Positions 1 through 7,522 of a DNA stretch of 64,000 bases are shown piece by piece; within the stretch, counting starts at the first letter, position 1; each line of letters starts with the position of its first letter. The translations under genes and the position numbers were made by a program. Below the pieces are notes generated by a model, which searched no databases, had not been told where the DNA came from, and saw only the letters and a list, made by a program, of their open reading frames with translations. The DNA is from JAICXG01 sp036825615 (lineage in GTDB: Bacteria; Verrucomicrobiota; Verrucomicrobiia; Chthoniobacterales; UBA10450). The stretch covers positions 124,001 to 188,000 of the forward strand of contig DAISXY010000003.1 of NCBI GenBank assembly GCA_036825615.1. Direction: 5' to 3'.

Positions 1-422
1 AGGTCACGGTGCGTGAAGGCAAAGGTGGGCGCGAACGAGTAACTCTACTTCCGCAGCGACTCAAGGCGCCATTGCGCGCCCACCTCGCCCGCATTCGCGA
101 GCTCCACCGGCAGGACCTGGCGCGCGGTCACGGCGCCGTCTTCCTTCCTGACGCGCTGGAGCGCAAATATCCGGGCGCGGCCCGCTCCTGGCCCTGGCAA
201 TATGTGTTCCCAGCTGCCACTCTCTCTGTCGATCCGCGCAGCGGCGAAACGCGCCGGCATCATCTGGGGGAAAAGAACATGCAGAACGCAGTCAAGCTCG
301 CAGTGCGGGCTGCCGGCTTAACCAAACCGGCCAGTTGTCACACCTTCCGGGCACAGCTTTGCCACTCACTTGTCGGAAAGCGGCTACGACATTCGCACCG
401 TCCAGGAGCTGCTCGGGCATTC

Positions 423-436
423 ACCCGGTGAGATAA
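423..436 (+). repeat. Left terminal inverted repeat of the GIY-YIG element
   Basis: ACCCGGTGAGATAA. It is the exact complement of the repeat at 695-708, and contains a purine-rich GGTGAG about 8 bases before the GTG start at 441. Confidence 0.8.
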
Positions 437-440
437 CAGT

Positions 441-710
441 GTGAATAAGCCGCCTTACCGCTATGTTTACGTGATGCGCTCGCAAACTGATAGCCACCTT
501 TACGTCGGCTTTACCACCAACTTGCCGACTCGGTTGAAAGAGCACAACGCGGGAGCGGTCCCTTCAACTCGCCAGCGAAGGCCTTTCGAGCTGATCTACG
601 GGGAAGGCTGCTTAGACCATGCCGACGCTACCGCACGGGAAAAGTATCTGAAGAGCTCCTGGGGAAAGCGTTACATCAAAAATCGCTTACGGTATTATCT
701 CACCGGGTAA
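441..710 (+). CDS. GIY-YIG domain endonuclease, small stand-alone type
   Basis: 89 residues starting at GTG, close to the usual 80-95 for the UvrC N-terminal-like family of small GIY-YIG proteins. The motif YVYVMRS...LYVGFT stands for the two GIY/YIG strands near residues 8-25. It is followed by the family's LKEHN, RRPFELIYGE and AREKYLKSSWGKRYIKNRL blocks. Family members cut DNA at the carbon-backbone phosphodiester using a Tyr, Arg and Glu. A role in spreading its own 288-bp element is inferred from the flanking inverted repeats and the disrupted integrase. The alternative is a passenger repair-like nuclease. The stop codon overlaps the junction with the integrase remnant. Confidence 0.85.
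   Translation: MNKPPYRYVYVMRSQTDSHLYVGFTTNLPTRLKEHNAGAVPSTRQRRPFELIYGEGCLDHADATAREKYLKSSWGKRYIKNRLRYYLTG
695..708 (-). repeat. Right terminal inverted repeat of the GIY-YIG element
   Basis: TTATCTCACCGGGT, the perfect complement of 423-436. It encodes the C-terminal residues Leu-Thr-Gly of the nuclease. The T of the TAA stop (708-710) is its last base. Confidence 0.8.
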
Positions 711-865
711 AGATGTCGCCACGACCATGATTTACACCGTGTTTTGAACACGCCCGGCCTTGCCATTCGCAGCCCAATCGATTAGAAACGAACGAAAACA
801 ATGTTGCCCCTTCCCGTGATAGACGAAAAAATGTTCTCCTTTAAAGACGAACTTTCGTCTAATTT

Positions 866-874
866 TCGTTAGGC
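866..874 (+). other. Cassette-boundary-like core site (GTTAGGC), possible attI or attC remnant
   Basis: TCGTTAGGC lies 80 bases after the integrase remnant. Its GTTAGGC fits the integron core consensus GTTRRRY, and the next gene starts only two bases later at 877, as cassette genes do. The same 9-mer is scattered over the whole window, so the match alone is weak; position is the main argument. Confidence 0.4.
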
Positions 875-876
875 CT

Positions 877-1165
877 ATGAAACGCTTCATCATCCTCGCA
901 TTGATAGCTGTCAGCGGAACCATCCTGGGGAATGCGTCGCCTGCCCGCCCGATAGCGATCCTGCCTTTTGCCACCCTCGGCGCGGATGAGGGCACCAAAT
1001 CGTTCGCGGCGGGGCTCGAACAGGGGATCATCACGCGACTGACTCAGCAGCACGTGAGTTCCACGGTGGGCGGAGACATACGATCGTGAGATTACCGATG
1101 TGCTCGCGTTAGAAAGCGAGATTGCCGCCAAGGTGGCGACGGCGGTTGCAGGCAAAAAGACCTAA
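877..1165 (+). pseudogene. Remnant of a TolB/FlgO-like N-terminal domain protein
   Basis: The frame from 877 encodes a signal peptide (MKRFIILALIAVSGTIL) and then PIAILPFATLGADEGTKSFAAGLEQGIITRL, like the start of the TolB-like/FlgO-like domain found in many TPR and adenylyl-cyclase-type proteins. The frame stops at 1087-1089. In another frame, 1088-1165 encodes EITDVLALESEIAAKVATAV, which matches the end of the same domain. The middle, about 75 residues, is missing and the frame is shifted, so this is a decayed gene. It starts just after a GTTAGGC core-like site and may be an old cassette gene. Confidence 0.6.
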
Positions 1166-1596
1166 CCCCTATGAAGGGTGTCAAGAGTGGGTTGGTGAGC
1201 AGTTGATTTGGTTACATGGTTAGTTTGGGTTGAGGGTGGCGAGTTAGCTCTTCTGGAACGCTTCCGCTTGCGAAGACTCGCCGGCGGGTTTGGCCGCGAG
1301 CTGATACTCCTATCCGCGCGTGTGCTGGCTTGGTTTGGCTGACAGCGCAATGTGACTTATTTCGTCTCGGGACAAGCGGAACAGAGTGGGCGCGGTTCAA
1401 TCTAAAGCGACGGTGCGAGCTGCGAAAGAGGCTTGCTCAGACCAGGTTAGGTTACGAACACACGCCACGTTCCAAAGTGTTAGAGTTCCTTTTCTTGTCG
1501 TTCCAGGCGATTTTTTACTGGGTATTTGGCGGCTTTTGCAAGGGAGAGTTGGAGTTTGTGAGCGCAAACGAGGGCCGCTCCCGATGCGTAGCTTTC
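1166..1596. other. Non-coding or decayed stretch
   Basis: Several open frames of 60-90 codons cross this region, but none has a credible start, domain or codon pattern. It is less GC-rich than the core genes around it. I see no gene here. It reads as decayed cassette DNA between two cassette-boundary-like sites. Confidence 0.5.
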
Positions 1597-1669
1597 GTGT
1601 AACTACAACCCGAATGGAGCAGCGACGCGCGCTCTCGCCAGCGGTCGCTGATCTTGTGTCTCGTTAGGC
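1597..1669 (+). other. Degenerate attC-like site
   Basis: GTGTAAC (1597-1603) and GTTAGGC (1663-1669) could be the outer pair of core sites. Between them AGCGAC (1621-1626) can pair with GTCGCT (1644-1649), giving the nested-stem layout of an integron attC. The inner arms lie at similar distances from the outer ones. The left core site is a poor match to RYYYAAC, so this is at best a worn site. The downstream gene begins 12 bases later, as expected for a cassette. Confidence 0.35.
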
Positions 1670-1680
1670 GGCTTCGCGTT

Positions 1681-1878
1681 ATGACTACTCCCGCCCTTAG
1701 CTACGCAGACCTTGACCCGATTCTCTCACCGTGGGTCGCTCGCCATCGCCTTCATCCATACACCGATTGCAAAGGCGAGGAGGTGCGCATTGTCGCAGTC
1801 GGTGATGATGCCGGCGACAGTTACCACATTTACGCCCGTCGAGATGAAAGTGCAGCGAACCGAGGTGTTGGTCCGTGA
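1681..1878 (+). CDS. Small hypothetical protein, cassette-like
   Basis: 65 residues from an ATG 12 bases after GTTAGGC. It reads as a small globular domain (ELDPILSPWVARHRLH-like start in the form DLDPILSPWVARHRLH, then EEVRIVAVGDDAGDSYHIYA). I do not recognise a function. The regular hydrophobic/charged pattern and the clean start make it more likely real than the other open frames nearby. It would be the last recognisable cassette of the integron remnant. Confidence 0.5.
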   Translation: MTTPALSYADLDPILSPWVARHRLHPYTDCKGEEVRIVAVGDDAGDSYHIYARRDESAANRGVGP

Positions 1879-2004
1879 TTTTCGCTCAGCTTTAGCAACT
1901 CGACGAAATCGCGTTTGCTGGTAAATCCCAGGTTGAAGCGTTTTCTTGGCAGGTTTTGCGCTGGAGCAGGACATGGCAGGCGTCGCGATCGGCGGGAGCC
2001 ACGG

Positions 2005-3276
2005 TCAGGACTCGCACGTCAGGGCGCGTTCGCGCTCGAGCAGGGTCGGATGCGAGTAGTGAAAACCGCTGTAGAGCGGGTGGGGCGTGAGATTACTCAG
2101 GTTCTTTTCGCTTAGCTTGCGCAAGGCTTGAATGAGTGACTGCGCCTCGCCCATGATGGTGCGCGCGAAGGCGTCTGCCTCGTATTCGAATTGTCGCGAC
2201 CAGATGTGAGTTAGCGGACTGAACCAGAAGGTTATCGTCCCCGCCAGTAACCCAAAGAGCAGCATCGCCGGGGTAACGTTGGCCGCGGCAAAGCCGGCGT
2301 AATACTCAAAGCCAAAGGCGCGATAGAACCATTCCTGGCGGGCCAGCCAGGCAATGACGGCGAAGGCCAGAAAGACGCCCCCGATGGAGACGACAAGTAA
2401 CTTAATGACGTGGCGCTTTTTGTAATGACCTATCTCATGCGCGAGGACCGATTCGAGTTCCGCCTCGGTAAGCTGGGTGACCAGGGTGTCGAAGAGGACG
2501 ATTTTGCGAAAACGTCCAAAGCCGGTGAAGAAAGCATTGGAATGACGCGAGCGCTTGCTCCCGTCCATGACCTCGATGTTGCGGGTAGGAAAATCGGTTC
2601 GCTGCGCGAGGGCATGGAGCCGGTCACGCAAGGTTCCCTGCGGGAGTGGGGTGAATTTGTTGAAAAGGGGCATGATCAGCGCCGGGGCGATGAGGAGGAG
2701 GAGCAATTGAACGGCGATCACAGCTGCGGCCGCCCAGAGCCACCAACTCGCGCCGGTCCACTCGATCACTTGCAAGATTAGTGCGAGCAGCGGATAGCCG
2801 AGCAAAAGGGCGAGGAGCAAACCTTTCACGCGATCGAGCAACCACGTCTTCGTGGTGATGGTGTTGAAGCCGAATCGTTCTTCGAGTTTGAATTGGGCGT
2901 ACCAGGCGAAGGGCAATTCAAGCATGCTCCCGCAAACACCGACCGCGAAGAGAAACCCGGCCATGGCCCAGATGGAGGTGCCGAAGCCTGCACTGAATCT
3001 TGCGAACGCCCACGGTAATATGCCGCTGAAAAGCACTGCGATGAGCATCCCGGCCTCGAAAAGGTCGACGACATTCCCGAAGCGGCCTTTGGCCAGGGTG
3101 TAATCAGCTGAACGGCGATAGGTCGCCTCATCAATGATTCCGCGAAATGCCGGGGGCAGTTCCTGCGCGTGCGCCTGCACGTGGCGTTGGTTCAGCCGGC
3201 GCAGCCACAGCTCGGCAGCTGTGCGCGCAAGGATCAGAAGCAAAGCAAGGACGGCGAAAAGCGGCGCGGATGACAT
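2005..3276 (-). CDS. M48 family membrane zinc metallopeptidase, Ste24/CAAX-protease type
   Basis: 423 residues, read right to left. The N-terminal part has about five membrane segments; the RFGFNTITTKTWLLD block after them is typical of Ste24-like M48A enzymes. The zinc motif HEIGHYKKRH lies near residues 279-288 and the third ligand region EYEADAFA near 362. The C-terminus ends with the usual YSHPTLLERERAL. I chose the ATG at 3276 because the residues before it are not conserved-looking and lack a membrane signal. Members cleave membrane or prenylated proteins; in bacteria the role is envelope protein quality control. It is divergent from the infA at 3413. Confidence 0.85.
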   Translation of the reverse strand: MSSAPLFAVLALLLILARTAAELWLRRLNQRHVQAHAQELPPAFRGIIDEATYRRSADYTLAKGRFGNVVDLFEAGMLIAVLFSGILPWAFARFSAGFGTSIWAMAGFLFAVGVCGSMLELPFAWYAQFKLEERFGFNTITTKTWLLDRVKGLLLALLLGYPLLALILQVIEWTGASWWLWAAAAVIAVQLLLLLIAPALIMPLFNKFTPLPQGTLRDRLHALAQRTDFPTRNIEVMDGSKRSRHSNAFFTGFGRFRKIVLFDTLVTQLTEAELESVLAHEIGHYKKRHVIKLLVVSIGGVFLAFAVIAWLARQEWFYRAFGFEYYAGFAAANVTPAMLLFGLLAGTITFWFSPLTHIWSRQFEYEADAFARTIMGEAQSLIQALRKLSEKNLSNLTPHPLYSGFHYSHPTLLERERALTCES

Positions 3277-3378
3277 CGAGAAGAAGGTAAAAAGGCGAAA
3301 GCAGAAGCCGCAACCCGCAACTAACGACGGGCTTCGCGAAGTCGAGAAAGCTAAAACCAAGCCCTGCCGAGCTCGAAC

Positions 3379-3406
3379 TTGAGAACGAGCCGTTAGGCTC
3401 TATACT
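3379..3406 (+). promoter_or_regulatory. Promoter of infA (copy 1), predicted leaderless
   Basis: TTGAGA at 3379-3384 and TATACT at 3401-3406, with a 16-base spacer. The ATG of infA is at 3413, only 6 bases past the -10 box, so the transcript would start at or within a base or two of the start codon. No ribosome binding site fits between. The spacer carries a one-mismatch copy of the dispersed 9-mer. Confidence 0.5.
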
Positions 3407-3412
3407 CCTCGC

Positions 3413-3631
3413 ATGCCGAAAGAAGCGCAGATCGTGACTGAAGGGACCGTGACCCAGGTGTTGCCGGGCACGATGTTCCGGGTCGATCTCGCCGGGCAGC
3501 GCAACGTCCTCGCCCATATCTCGGGCAAAATGCGCAAACATTTCATCCGCATCGTTCCCGGCGACAAGGTCGAGGTCGAGCTGTCGCCCTACGATTTGAC
3601 CAAGGCGCGGATCATTTTTCGCGAGAAGTAA
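3413..3631 (+). CDS. infA: Translation initiation factor IF-1, copy 1
   Basis: 72 residues, the standard IF-1 length, forming one S1-type OB fold. The conserved VLAHISGKMRKHFIRI and GDKVEVELSPYDL blocks are present. IF-1 binds the 30S A site and helps IF-2 and IF-3 during initiation. A second, different infA lies in the ribosomal cluster at 45416; the two differ at many positions, so this is not a recent duplication. This copy stands alone with its own promoter and probably a leaderless message. Confidence 0.95.
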   Translation: MPKEAQIVTEGTVTQVLPGTMFRVDLAGQRNVLAHISGKMRKHFIRIVPGDKVEVELSPYDLTKARIIFREK

Positions 3632-3775
3632 ACCCGGATGGCTCCCGAGAAGCCGGGGCGGAAAAATCGTAAGCGCAAGGCTTCCTCCAGTTCCGTTTCT
3701 CCAATGAAGAGGTCTTCCCCGGCGTCGGCTCGGAGCAGCCGGCCGGAAAAAGCACATTCAGGAGAGGAAAAAATT

Positions 3776-4069
3776 ATGGCTGACGAAAACCAATCACCAC
3801 AAGGCGGCGCGGCCGTTCCGCCCGAGAGCGAAGAAAAAGTGCGCAGCAGCGGCGAGCATGTGCGCCGGGCGGCGGACGACCTTCGCTCCGCAGCCGGAGC
3901 CGTGGCGGAGGAGTACCGCGGCCGGGCCGAGGAAGTGTGGCAGGACGCGAGCAATCGGGTCCGCAGTTTTCAAGAAGATACCGAGCAATATGTGCGTGAT
4001 AACCCGACCAAGGCGATCTTCACCGCGCTCGGGATTGGGTTTGTTCTTGGATTGATTTTCCGGCGCTAG
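3776..4069 (+). CDS. DUF883 / ElaB-YqjD family membrane-anchored protein
   Basis: 97 residues. The ATG at 3776 has a good upstream site (AGGAGAGG); the longer frame before it is basic and unstructured. The middle is an amphipathic helix rich in Ala, Glu and Arg (VRRAADDLRSAAGAVAEEYRGRAEEVW). The end is DNPTKAIFTALGIGFVLGLI, the single membrane segment and GxxxGxxxG-type tail of the ElaB/YqjD family. These proteins tether ribosomes or coat the inner membrane in stress. It is followed at 12 bases by the YqjE-like gene, the same order as the yqjD-yqjE-yqjK cluster of enterobacteria. Confidence 0.85.
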   Translation: MADENQSPQGGAAVPPESEEKVRSSGEHVRRAADDLRSAAGAVAEEYRGRAEEVWQDASNRVRSFQEDTEQYVRDNPTKAIFTALGIGFVLGLIFRR

Positions 4070-4081
4070 GGAAGTCGCGCG

Positions 4082-4495
4082 ATGGCCCGGCCCTATCCAG
4101 CGCGCAACCCCGTCGGTTATCGCGGGCTGAGCGAGAATCTGACTGCCTTTGCCAAGGCGCTGGCGGAATTCGTCCAGGTTCGACTCCAGCTCGCGGCGCA
4201 GGATTCGAAAAAAGCGACGGTCCGAATGATGGTAGCGGTCGCCGGCGTGATCGCGGCCGGGGTGTGCGGGTGGTTCGGTTACATGACCTTGCTCGTGTTT
4301 GCGATCGTCGGGATCGCGCATCTGCTCGGGATCTGGTGGATCTGGACTGCGCTCGCCGCGGCCCTGCTGCATTTCATCATCGCGCTCTTCGGGCTGGTTC
4401 TCGCCCGCGCCCAACTCAAGGCCCCATTCTTCAGTGAGACCCGGAGCGTTTTGCGGGAGGACTCGAAATGGCTGACAAATCACAGCAACCGCTGA
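4082..4495 (+). CDS. YqjE-like / phage-holin-III-family membrane protein
   Basis: 137 residues. A cytosolic amphipathic start (LTAFAKALAEFVQVRLQLAAQ) precedes two long hydrophobic segments near residues 50-75 and 80-105, the pattern of the YqjE / holin superfamily III proteins. It is the second gene of a DUF883-YqjE-YqjK-like set. Its last 28 bases overlap the start of the next gene in another frame, which points to translational coupling. A role in envelope stress is inferred from the family and cluster. Confidence 0.75.
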   Translation: MARPYPARNPVGYRGLSENLTAFAKALAEFVQVRLQLAAQDSKKATVRMMVAVAGVIAAGVCGWFGYMTLLVFAIVGIAHLLGIWWIWTALAAALLHFIIALFGLVLARAQLKAPFFSETRSVLREDSKWLTNHSNR

Positions 4496-4869
4496 GCGGG
4501 GTAAAGTTGCGCGAGAAGGTGGAGCAATCGCGCCACGAGCTCGCACGCGACGCGGAAGGCTTGCAATATGAGCTCAATTTCAAGCGCAAACTCAGACGCG
4601 CTTTTCGACACAATACCGCGCTTTGGATCGGCTCGGCCCTTGCCATAGGTCTGCTTTTGGCGCTGATGCGGGCGCGGACGAAGAAGGTTTACGTTGGCGC
4701 GAGCGGGAAAAAGGTGCGCCCGCCGCCGAAGAGTTTACTCGAATCGGGCGCCTTGCTCGGGCTGGTAAAACTCGGGATGACGATCGTGCAACCGATGGTG
4801 GTCAGTCACTTTGCCAAGAAAGGCGCGAAAAAAGGGGACCGGCAGGGCCGAAGTCCCTCCAATTCGTAG
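4468..4869 (+). CDS. Small membrane-associated protein, third gene of YqjD-E cluster
   Basis: 133 residues. Residues 1-45 are charged and probably helical (LREKVEQSRHELARDAEGL). One clear membrane segment follows (WIGSALAIGLLLALM, near 53-67), then a Lys/Arg-rich stretch, a second weaker hydrophobic stretch and a basic tail. It resembles DUF3618/YqjK-like partners of DUF883 proteins, but I am not sure of the family. The start overlaps the previous gene by 28 bases; AGGAGG-like GGGAGGA lies just before the ATG. Confidence 0.65.
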   Translation: MADKSQQPLSGVKLREKVEQSRHELARDAEGLQYELNFKRKLRRAFRHNTALWIGSALAIGLLLALMRARTKKVYVGASGKKVRPPPKSLLESGALLGLVKLGMTIVQPMVVSHFAKKGAKKGDRQGRSPSNS

Positions 4870-4922
4870 CGGGATTTCAATTTACCTCAGGAAAGCGGCT
4901 GCCTATCCTCTGAGGCTTCCGC

Positions 4923-6047
4923 ATGCTTGCCGACCGCACCCGAGTTACCTCCGCAACACCAGCCCCGAGTCACGTTGACGATTACCTCGCGATCGGACAA
5001 CAGGCGGGCGCCTCCGATATTCACCTCGGGGTCAACGCGCCACCGATCTGGCGACTTTACGGAAAGCTTCAGCCGATCTGGCCCGACGCTCCGAGATTAA
5101 GCGCGCAAGATACCGCCGCGCTTGCTGCCGGATTTCTCAACGAAGCGCAACAGGCGCAGCTGGCGGAGCGCGGCGATGTGGATTTCGCCTATGCGAACAG
5201 CTTCGGGCGCTTCCGCACGAGCGTTGTCAGGCAACGGCTCGGCACCGAGATCGTTTTCCGCATCGTCAATACCGCGGTGCGGACGATGGACGAGCTCGGC
5301 CTGCCCGAAAGTCTGAAGCTGCTGACTCGCTTTCATAATGGGCTTGTCCTTGTAACCGGACCGGTCGGGAGCGGTAAATCGACCACGCTCGCCGCGCTCG
5401 TCGAACAGGTAAACCTTGAGCGACGGGAACATATCATTACCCTGGAAGACCCGATTGAGTACGTGCTGGAGCCGAAGGGTTGTCACATCACCCAGCGCGA
5501 AGTGCACACCCATACCCTCTCCTTTGGCGCGGCGCTGCGCGGCGCGCTACGGGAAGACCCCGATGTGATCATGGTAGGTGAGATGCGCGACTTGGAAACC
5601 ATTTCCCTCGCGATCACCGCCTCGGAAACGGGCCACCTCGTCCTGGGTACTCTGCATACGAGCAATGCTTCACGCACGCTCGACCGGCTCCTCGATGTCT
5701 TTCCCGCTGATCAACGGGACCAGATCCGGGTGATGGTAAGTGAGTCACTCCGCGGTGTCATCAGCCAACAGCTCATCCCGCGGGTCGACGGCAAAGGGCG
5801 CGCTCTTGCGCTCGAGATCCTGACTAACACACCCGCAGTCGCCAACGTCATTCGTGAGTCCCGCACTTTCATGCTGCCGGGAATTATCCAGACCGGGCGC
5901 AAACAAGGTATGCGCCTGATGGATGACTCACTCAAACAACTCTACGACCAGGGAGTCATCAGCGCCGAGGAGGCAGTCAGCCGCGCCGAACAGAAATCGG
6001 CGATGCGACAGTATGCGGCCGAGGTAGGACGCACAACCAGCGCATGA
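4923..6047 (+). CDS. pilT: Type IV pilus retraction ATPase PilT, copy 1
   Basis: 374 residues, the usual PilT/PilU size. The Walker A motif GPVGSGKSTT is near residues 145-154, the Asp box ITLEDPIEYV near 174-183, and Walker B IMVGEMRDLET near 216-226. The His box HLVLGTLHTSNA follows near 239. The N-terminal PAS-like part starts with GASDIHL. As a hexameric motor at the inner membrane it would depolymerise the pilus, powering twitching and DNA uptake. A second, related pilT follows 107 bases later; a PilQ-type secretin is at 49387. The assembly ATPase PilB is not in the window. Confidence 0.92.
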   Translation: MLADRTRVTSATPAPSHVDDYLAIGQQAGASDIHLGVNAPPIWRLYGKLQPIWPDAPRLSAQDTAALAAGFLNEAQQAQLAERGDVDFAYANSFGRFRTSVVRQRLGTEIVFRIVNTAVRTMDELGLPESLKLLTRFHNGLVLVTGPVGSGKSTTLAALVEQVNLERREHIITLEDPIEYVLEPKGCHITQREVHTHTLSFGAALRGALREDPDVIMVGEMRDLETISLAITASETGHLVLGTLHTSNASRTLDRLLDVFPADQRDQIRVMVSESLRGVISQQLIPRVDGKGRALALEILTNTPAVANVIRESRTFMLPGIIQTGRKQGMRLMDDSLKQLYDQGVISAEEAVSRAEQKSAMRQYAAEVGRTTSA

Positions 6048-6154
6048 ATAGTCAGGTCTAAAATGACGAAATAGCGAATGCTTAGTCCTAACCTTCCGAA
6101 CTCGTCGGCGCTCATTAATTCGTCATTCGGAATTCGTAATTCGGCATTCTAACC

Positions 6155-7306
6155 ATGCCGTATATAGATCAGTTTTTTAAGAGGTTGGTCAGCGAGGGTG
6201 CGTCCGATCTTCATATCGGCGAAGGCCAGCCGCCGAAGATTCGCAAGCACGGCGATATTGCTCCGATCCGCGAGGAGCCGGTGACCCGGGCAGAAGCGGC
6301 CATGATGCTGCGTGAGATTTGCGGCGAGAAAGGCTGGTCCATTTTCGAGGAACGGGGAGACCTTGACTTCGCTTACGAGATGGACGCTGATTCGCGTTTC
6401 CGTTGTAACCTGCTCAAGCAAACGCACGGTTATGGCGCGGTGTTTAGACTTATCCCGACCCGTATCGCCACGCTCGAGGAGTTAGGAATTCCGCCGGTCG
6501 CGAAACTGTTCGGCGACCTTCGCGGCGGACTGGTGTTGGTCACCGGGCCGACTGGTTCGGGTAAGTCAACCACGCTCGCCGCCTTGATTGACTACGTGAA
6601 CAACAGTTATGCCCGGCACATTGTCACAATCGAGGAGCCGATCGAGTTTGTCCATTCGAACAAACAGAGCATCATTACTCAGCGGGAGGTGCCGGAACAC
6701 TCCAGCACTTTTCCAGCCGGCTTGAAAGCAGCGTTACGAGAGGATGCGGACATTGTCCTTGTCGGTGAGATGCGGGACTTGGAAACCATCTCACTTGCGC
6801 TTACCGCCGCGGAAACCGGTCTGCTAGTTTTTGGTACCCTGCACACAAATAACTCCCGCAAGACAATTGACCGGATGATTGATGTCTTTCCCGCCGACAA
6901 ACAGCCCCAGGCGCGGACCATGCTGGCTAACTCTCTGCGGGGCGTGCTTGCCCAGTTACTCCTAAAACGCGCCGACGGCAGCGGACGGATCGCAGTCAAC
7001 GAGATCCTGATCTCGAGCCCCGCCGTGGCTTCCATCATCCGCGAGGGCGCGACGCAGAAACTCCAGGACGTGATTGTGAGTGGCAAAGGGCAGGGGATGC
7101 AATTCATGGATGACGCGATCTGGGCTTTGCTTCAGCGGGGAATCATTTCGCCGCACGAAGCTTTTATGAAGGCGATTGATAAGAACCTTTTCAAGAAGTT
7201 CCTTCGGCCGGACGAAGCCGGCCTGGCTTACTCCGCCGGCGCCGCCCCCGATGACGAGCAGCGCCCGCCAGGAGATTTTGTGAAACCGAGAACGCGCCGC
7301 CGCTAA
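6155..7306 (+). CDS. pilT: Type IV pilus retraction ATPase PilT/PilU, copy 2
   Basis: 383 residues, the same fold as the preceding gene: ASDLHIG start, Walker A GPTGSGKSTT near residues 131-140, Walker B LVGEMRDLET and His box FGTLHTNNS. The C-terminal tail (AGAAPDDEQRPPGDFVKPRTRRR-like, in parts) is longer and basic. The two proteins are clearly related but not near-identical. By analogy with PilT/PilU pairs, one may be the main motor and the other a helper; sequence alone does not say which. The 107-base gap before it contains a short degenerate TTCG/AATTCG repeat and no clear terminator. Confidence 0.9.
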   Translation: MPYIDQFFKRLVSEGASDLHIGEGQPPKIRKHGDIAPIREEPVTRAEAAMMLREICGEKGWSIFEERGDLDFAYEMDADSRFRCNLLKQTHGYGAVFRLIPTRIATLEELGIPPVAKLFGDLRGGLVLVTGPTGSGKSTTLAALIDYVNNSYARHIVTIEEPIEFVHSNKQSIITQREVPEHSSTFPAGLKAALREDADIVLVGEMRDLETISLALTAAETGLLVFGTLHTNNSRKTIDRMIDVFPADKQPQARTMLANSLRGVLAQLLLKRADGSGRIAVNEILISSPAVASIIREGATQKLQDVIVSGKGQGMQFMDDAIWALLQRGIISPHEAFMKAIDKNLFKKFLRPDEAGLAYSAGAAPDDEQRPPGDFVKPRTRRR

Positions 7307-7347
7307 GACATCAACGGAGGTATGGCAGAGTAAGAACGGACGCACAG

Positions 7348-7518
7348 TCACTCCTGCTTTTCATCGCTCGCGGTGCTTTTTCGTTTGGCGACCGCCTGGC
7401 GCAGCAGATATTCGATCTGTCCGTTAACGCTCCGTAACTCATCGGCGGCCCATTTCTCCAGCTCCTTCCATAACTCGGGAGGGAGCCGAAGGAGGAATGG
7501 TTTGCGCGCGCCCGCCAT
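7348..7518 (-). CDS. Arc-type ribbon-helix-helix DNA-binding protein
   Basis: 56 residues: KPFLLRLPPELWKELEKWAA gives the RHH strand and first helix, and LRSVNGQIEYLLRQAV the second helix. It starts 4 bases after the stop of the SPFH gene (TGAGCGAATG), so the two form an operon. RHH proteins of this family follow SPFH/band-7 genes in many bacteria. Arc-like dimers bind short palindromes with the strand residues, here probably Lys6 to Leu10. The palindromes upstream of the SPFH gene at 8516-8532 are the natural candidate operator. An antitoxin role is possible but no toxin gene is next to it. Confidence 0.8.
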   Translation of the reverse strand: MAGARKPFLLRLPPELWKELEKWAADELRSVNGQIEYLLRQAVAKRKSTASDEKQE

Positions 7519-7522
7519 TCGC

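Larger units (their letters stand above)
421..708 (+). mobile_element. 288-bp GIY-YIG element with 14-bp terminal inverted repeats, inserted in intI
   Basis: Removing bases 421-708 joins the codons for LLGH (ending at 420) exactly to KDVATTMIYT (from 709), the normal IntI sequence, so both ends can be placed to the base. The ends are perfect 14-bp inverted repeats: ACCCGGTGAGATAA at 423-436 and its complement at 695-708. The only gene inside is a GIY-YIG nuclease. The left repeat carries a GGTGAG that could act as its ribosome binding site. The right repeat encodes the last codons before the stop. No target duplication is visible. The element could be a minimal homing or transposing unit; this is inferred from structure alone. 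Confidence 0.75.
1..785 (+). pseudogene. Integron-type tyrosine recombinase (IntI), 3' part, broken by two frameshifts and an insertion
   Basis: The gene enters from the left edge. The reading frame from base 3 shows the IntI-specific region (WPWQYVFPA, then SVDPRSGETRRHH) and then the catalytic box CHTFR. One extra G near 346-348 shifts the frame. In the shifted frame the text continues FATHLSESGYDIRTVQELLGH, the usual recombinase box. At base 421 it is cut by a 288-bp GIY-YIG element and resumes at 709 with KDVATTMIYT, which holds the catalytic Tyr. A second 1-base loss near 738 shifts the frame again, giving RVLNTPGLAIRSPID and a stop at 783-785. With the element and the two indels removed, a normal IntI C-terminus is restored. 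The gene is therefore dead. It points the same way as the cassette-like genes after it, as in inverted integron integrases. Confidence 0.85.

Noticed and set aside
1330..1667. Two overlapping open frames in the integron remnant
   Set aside because: No credible start, domain or codon bias; likely decayed DNA.
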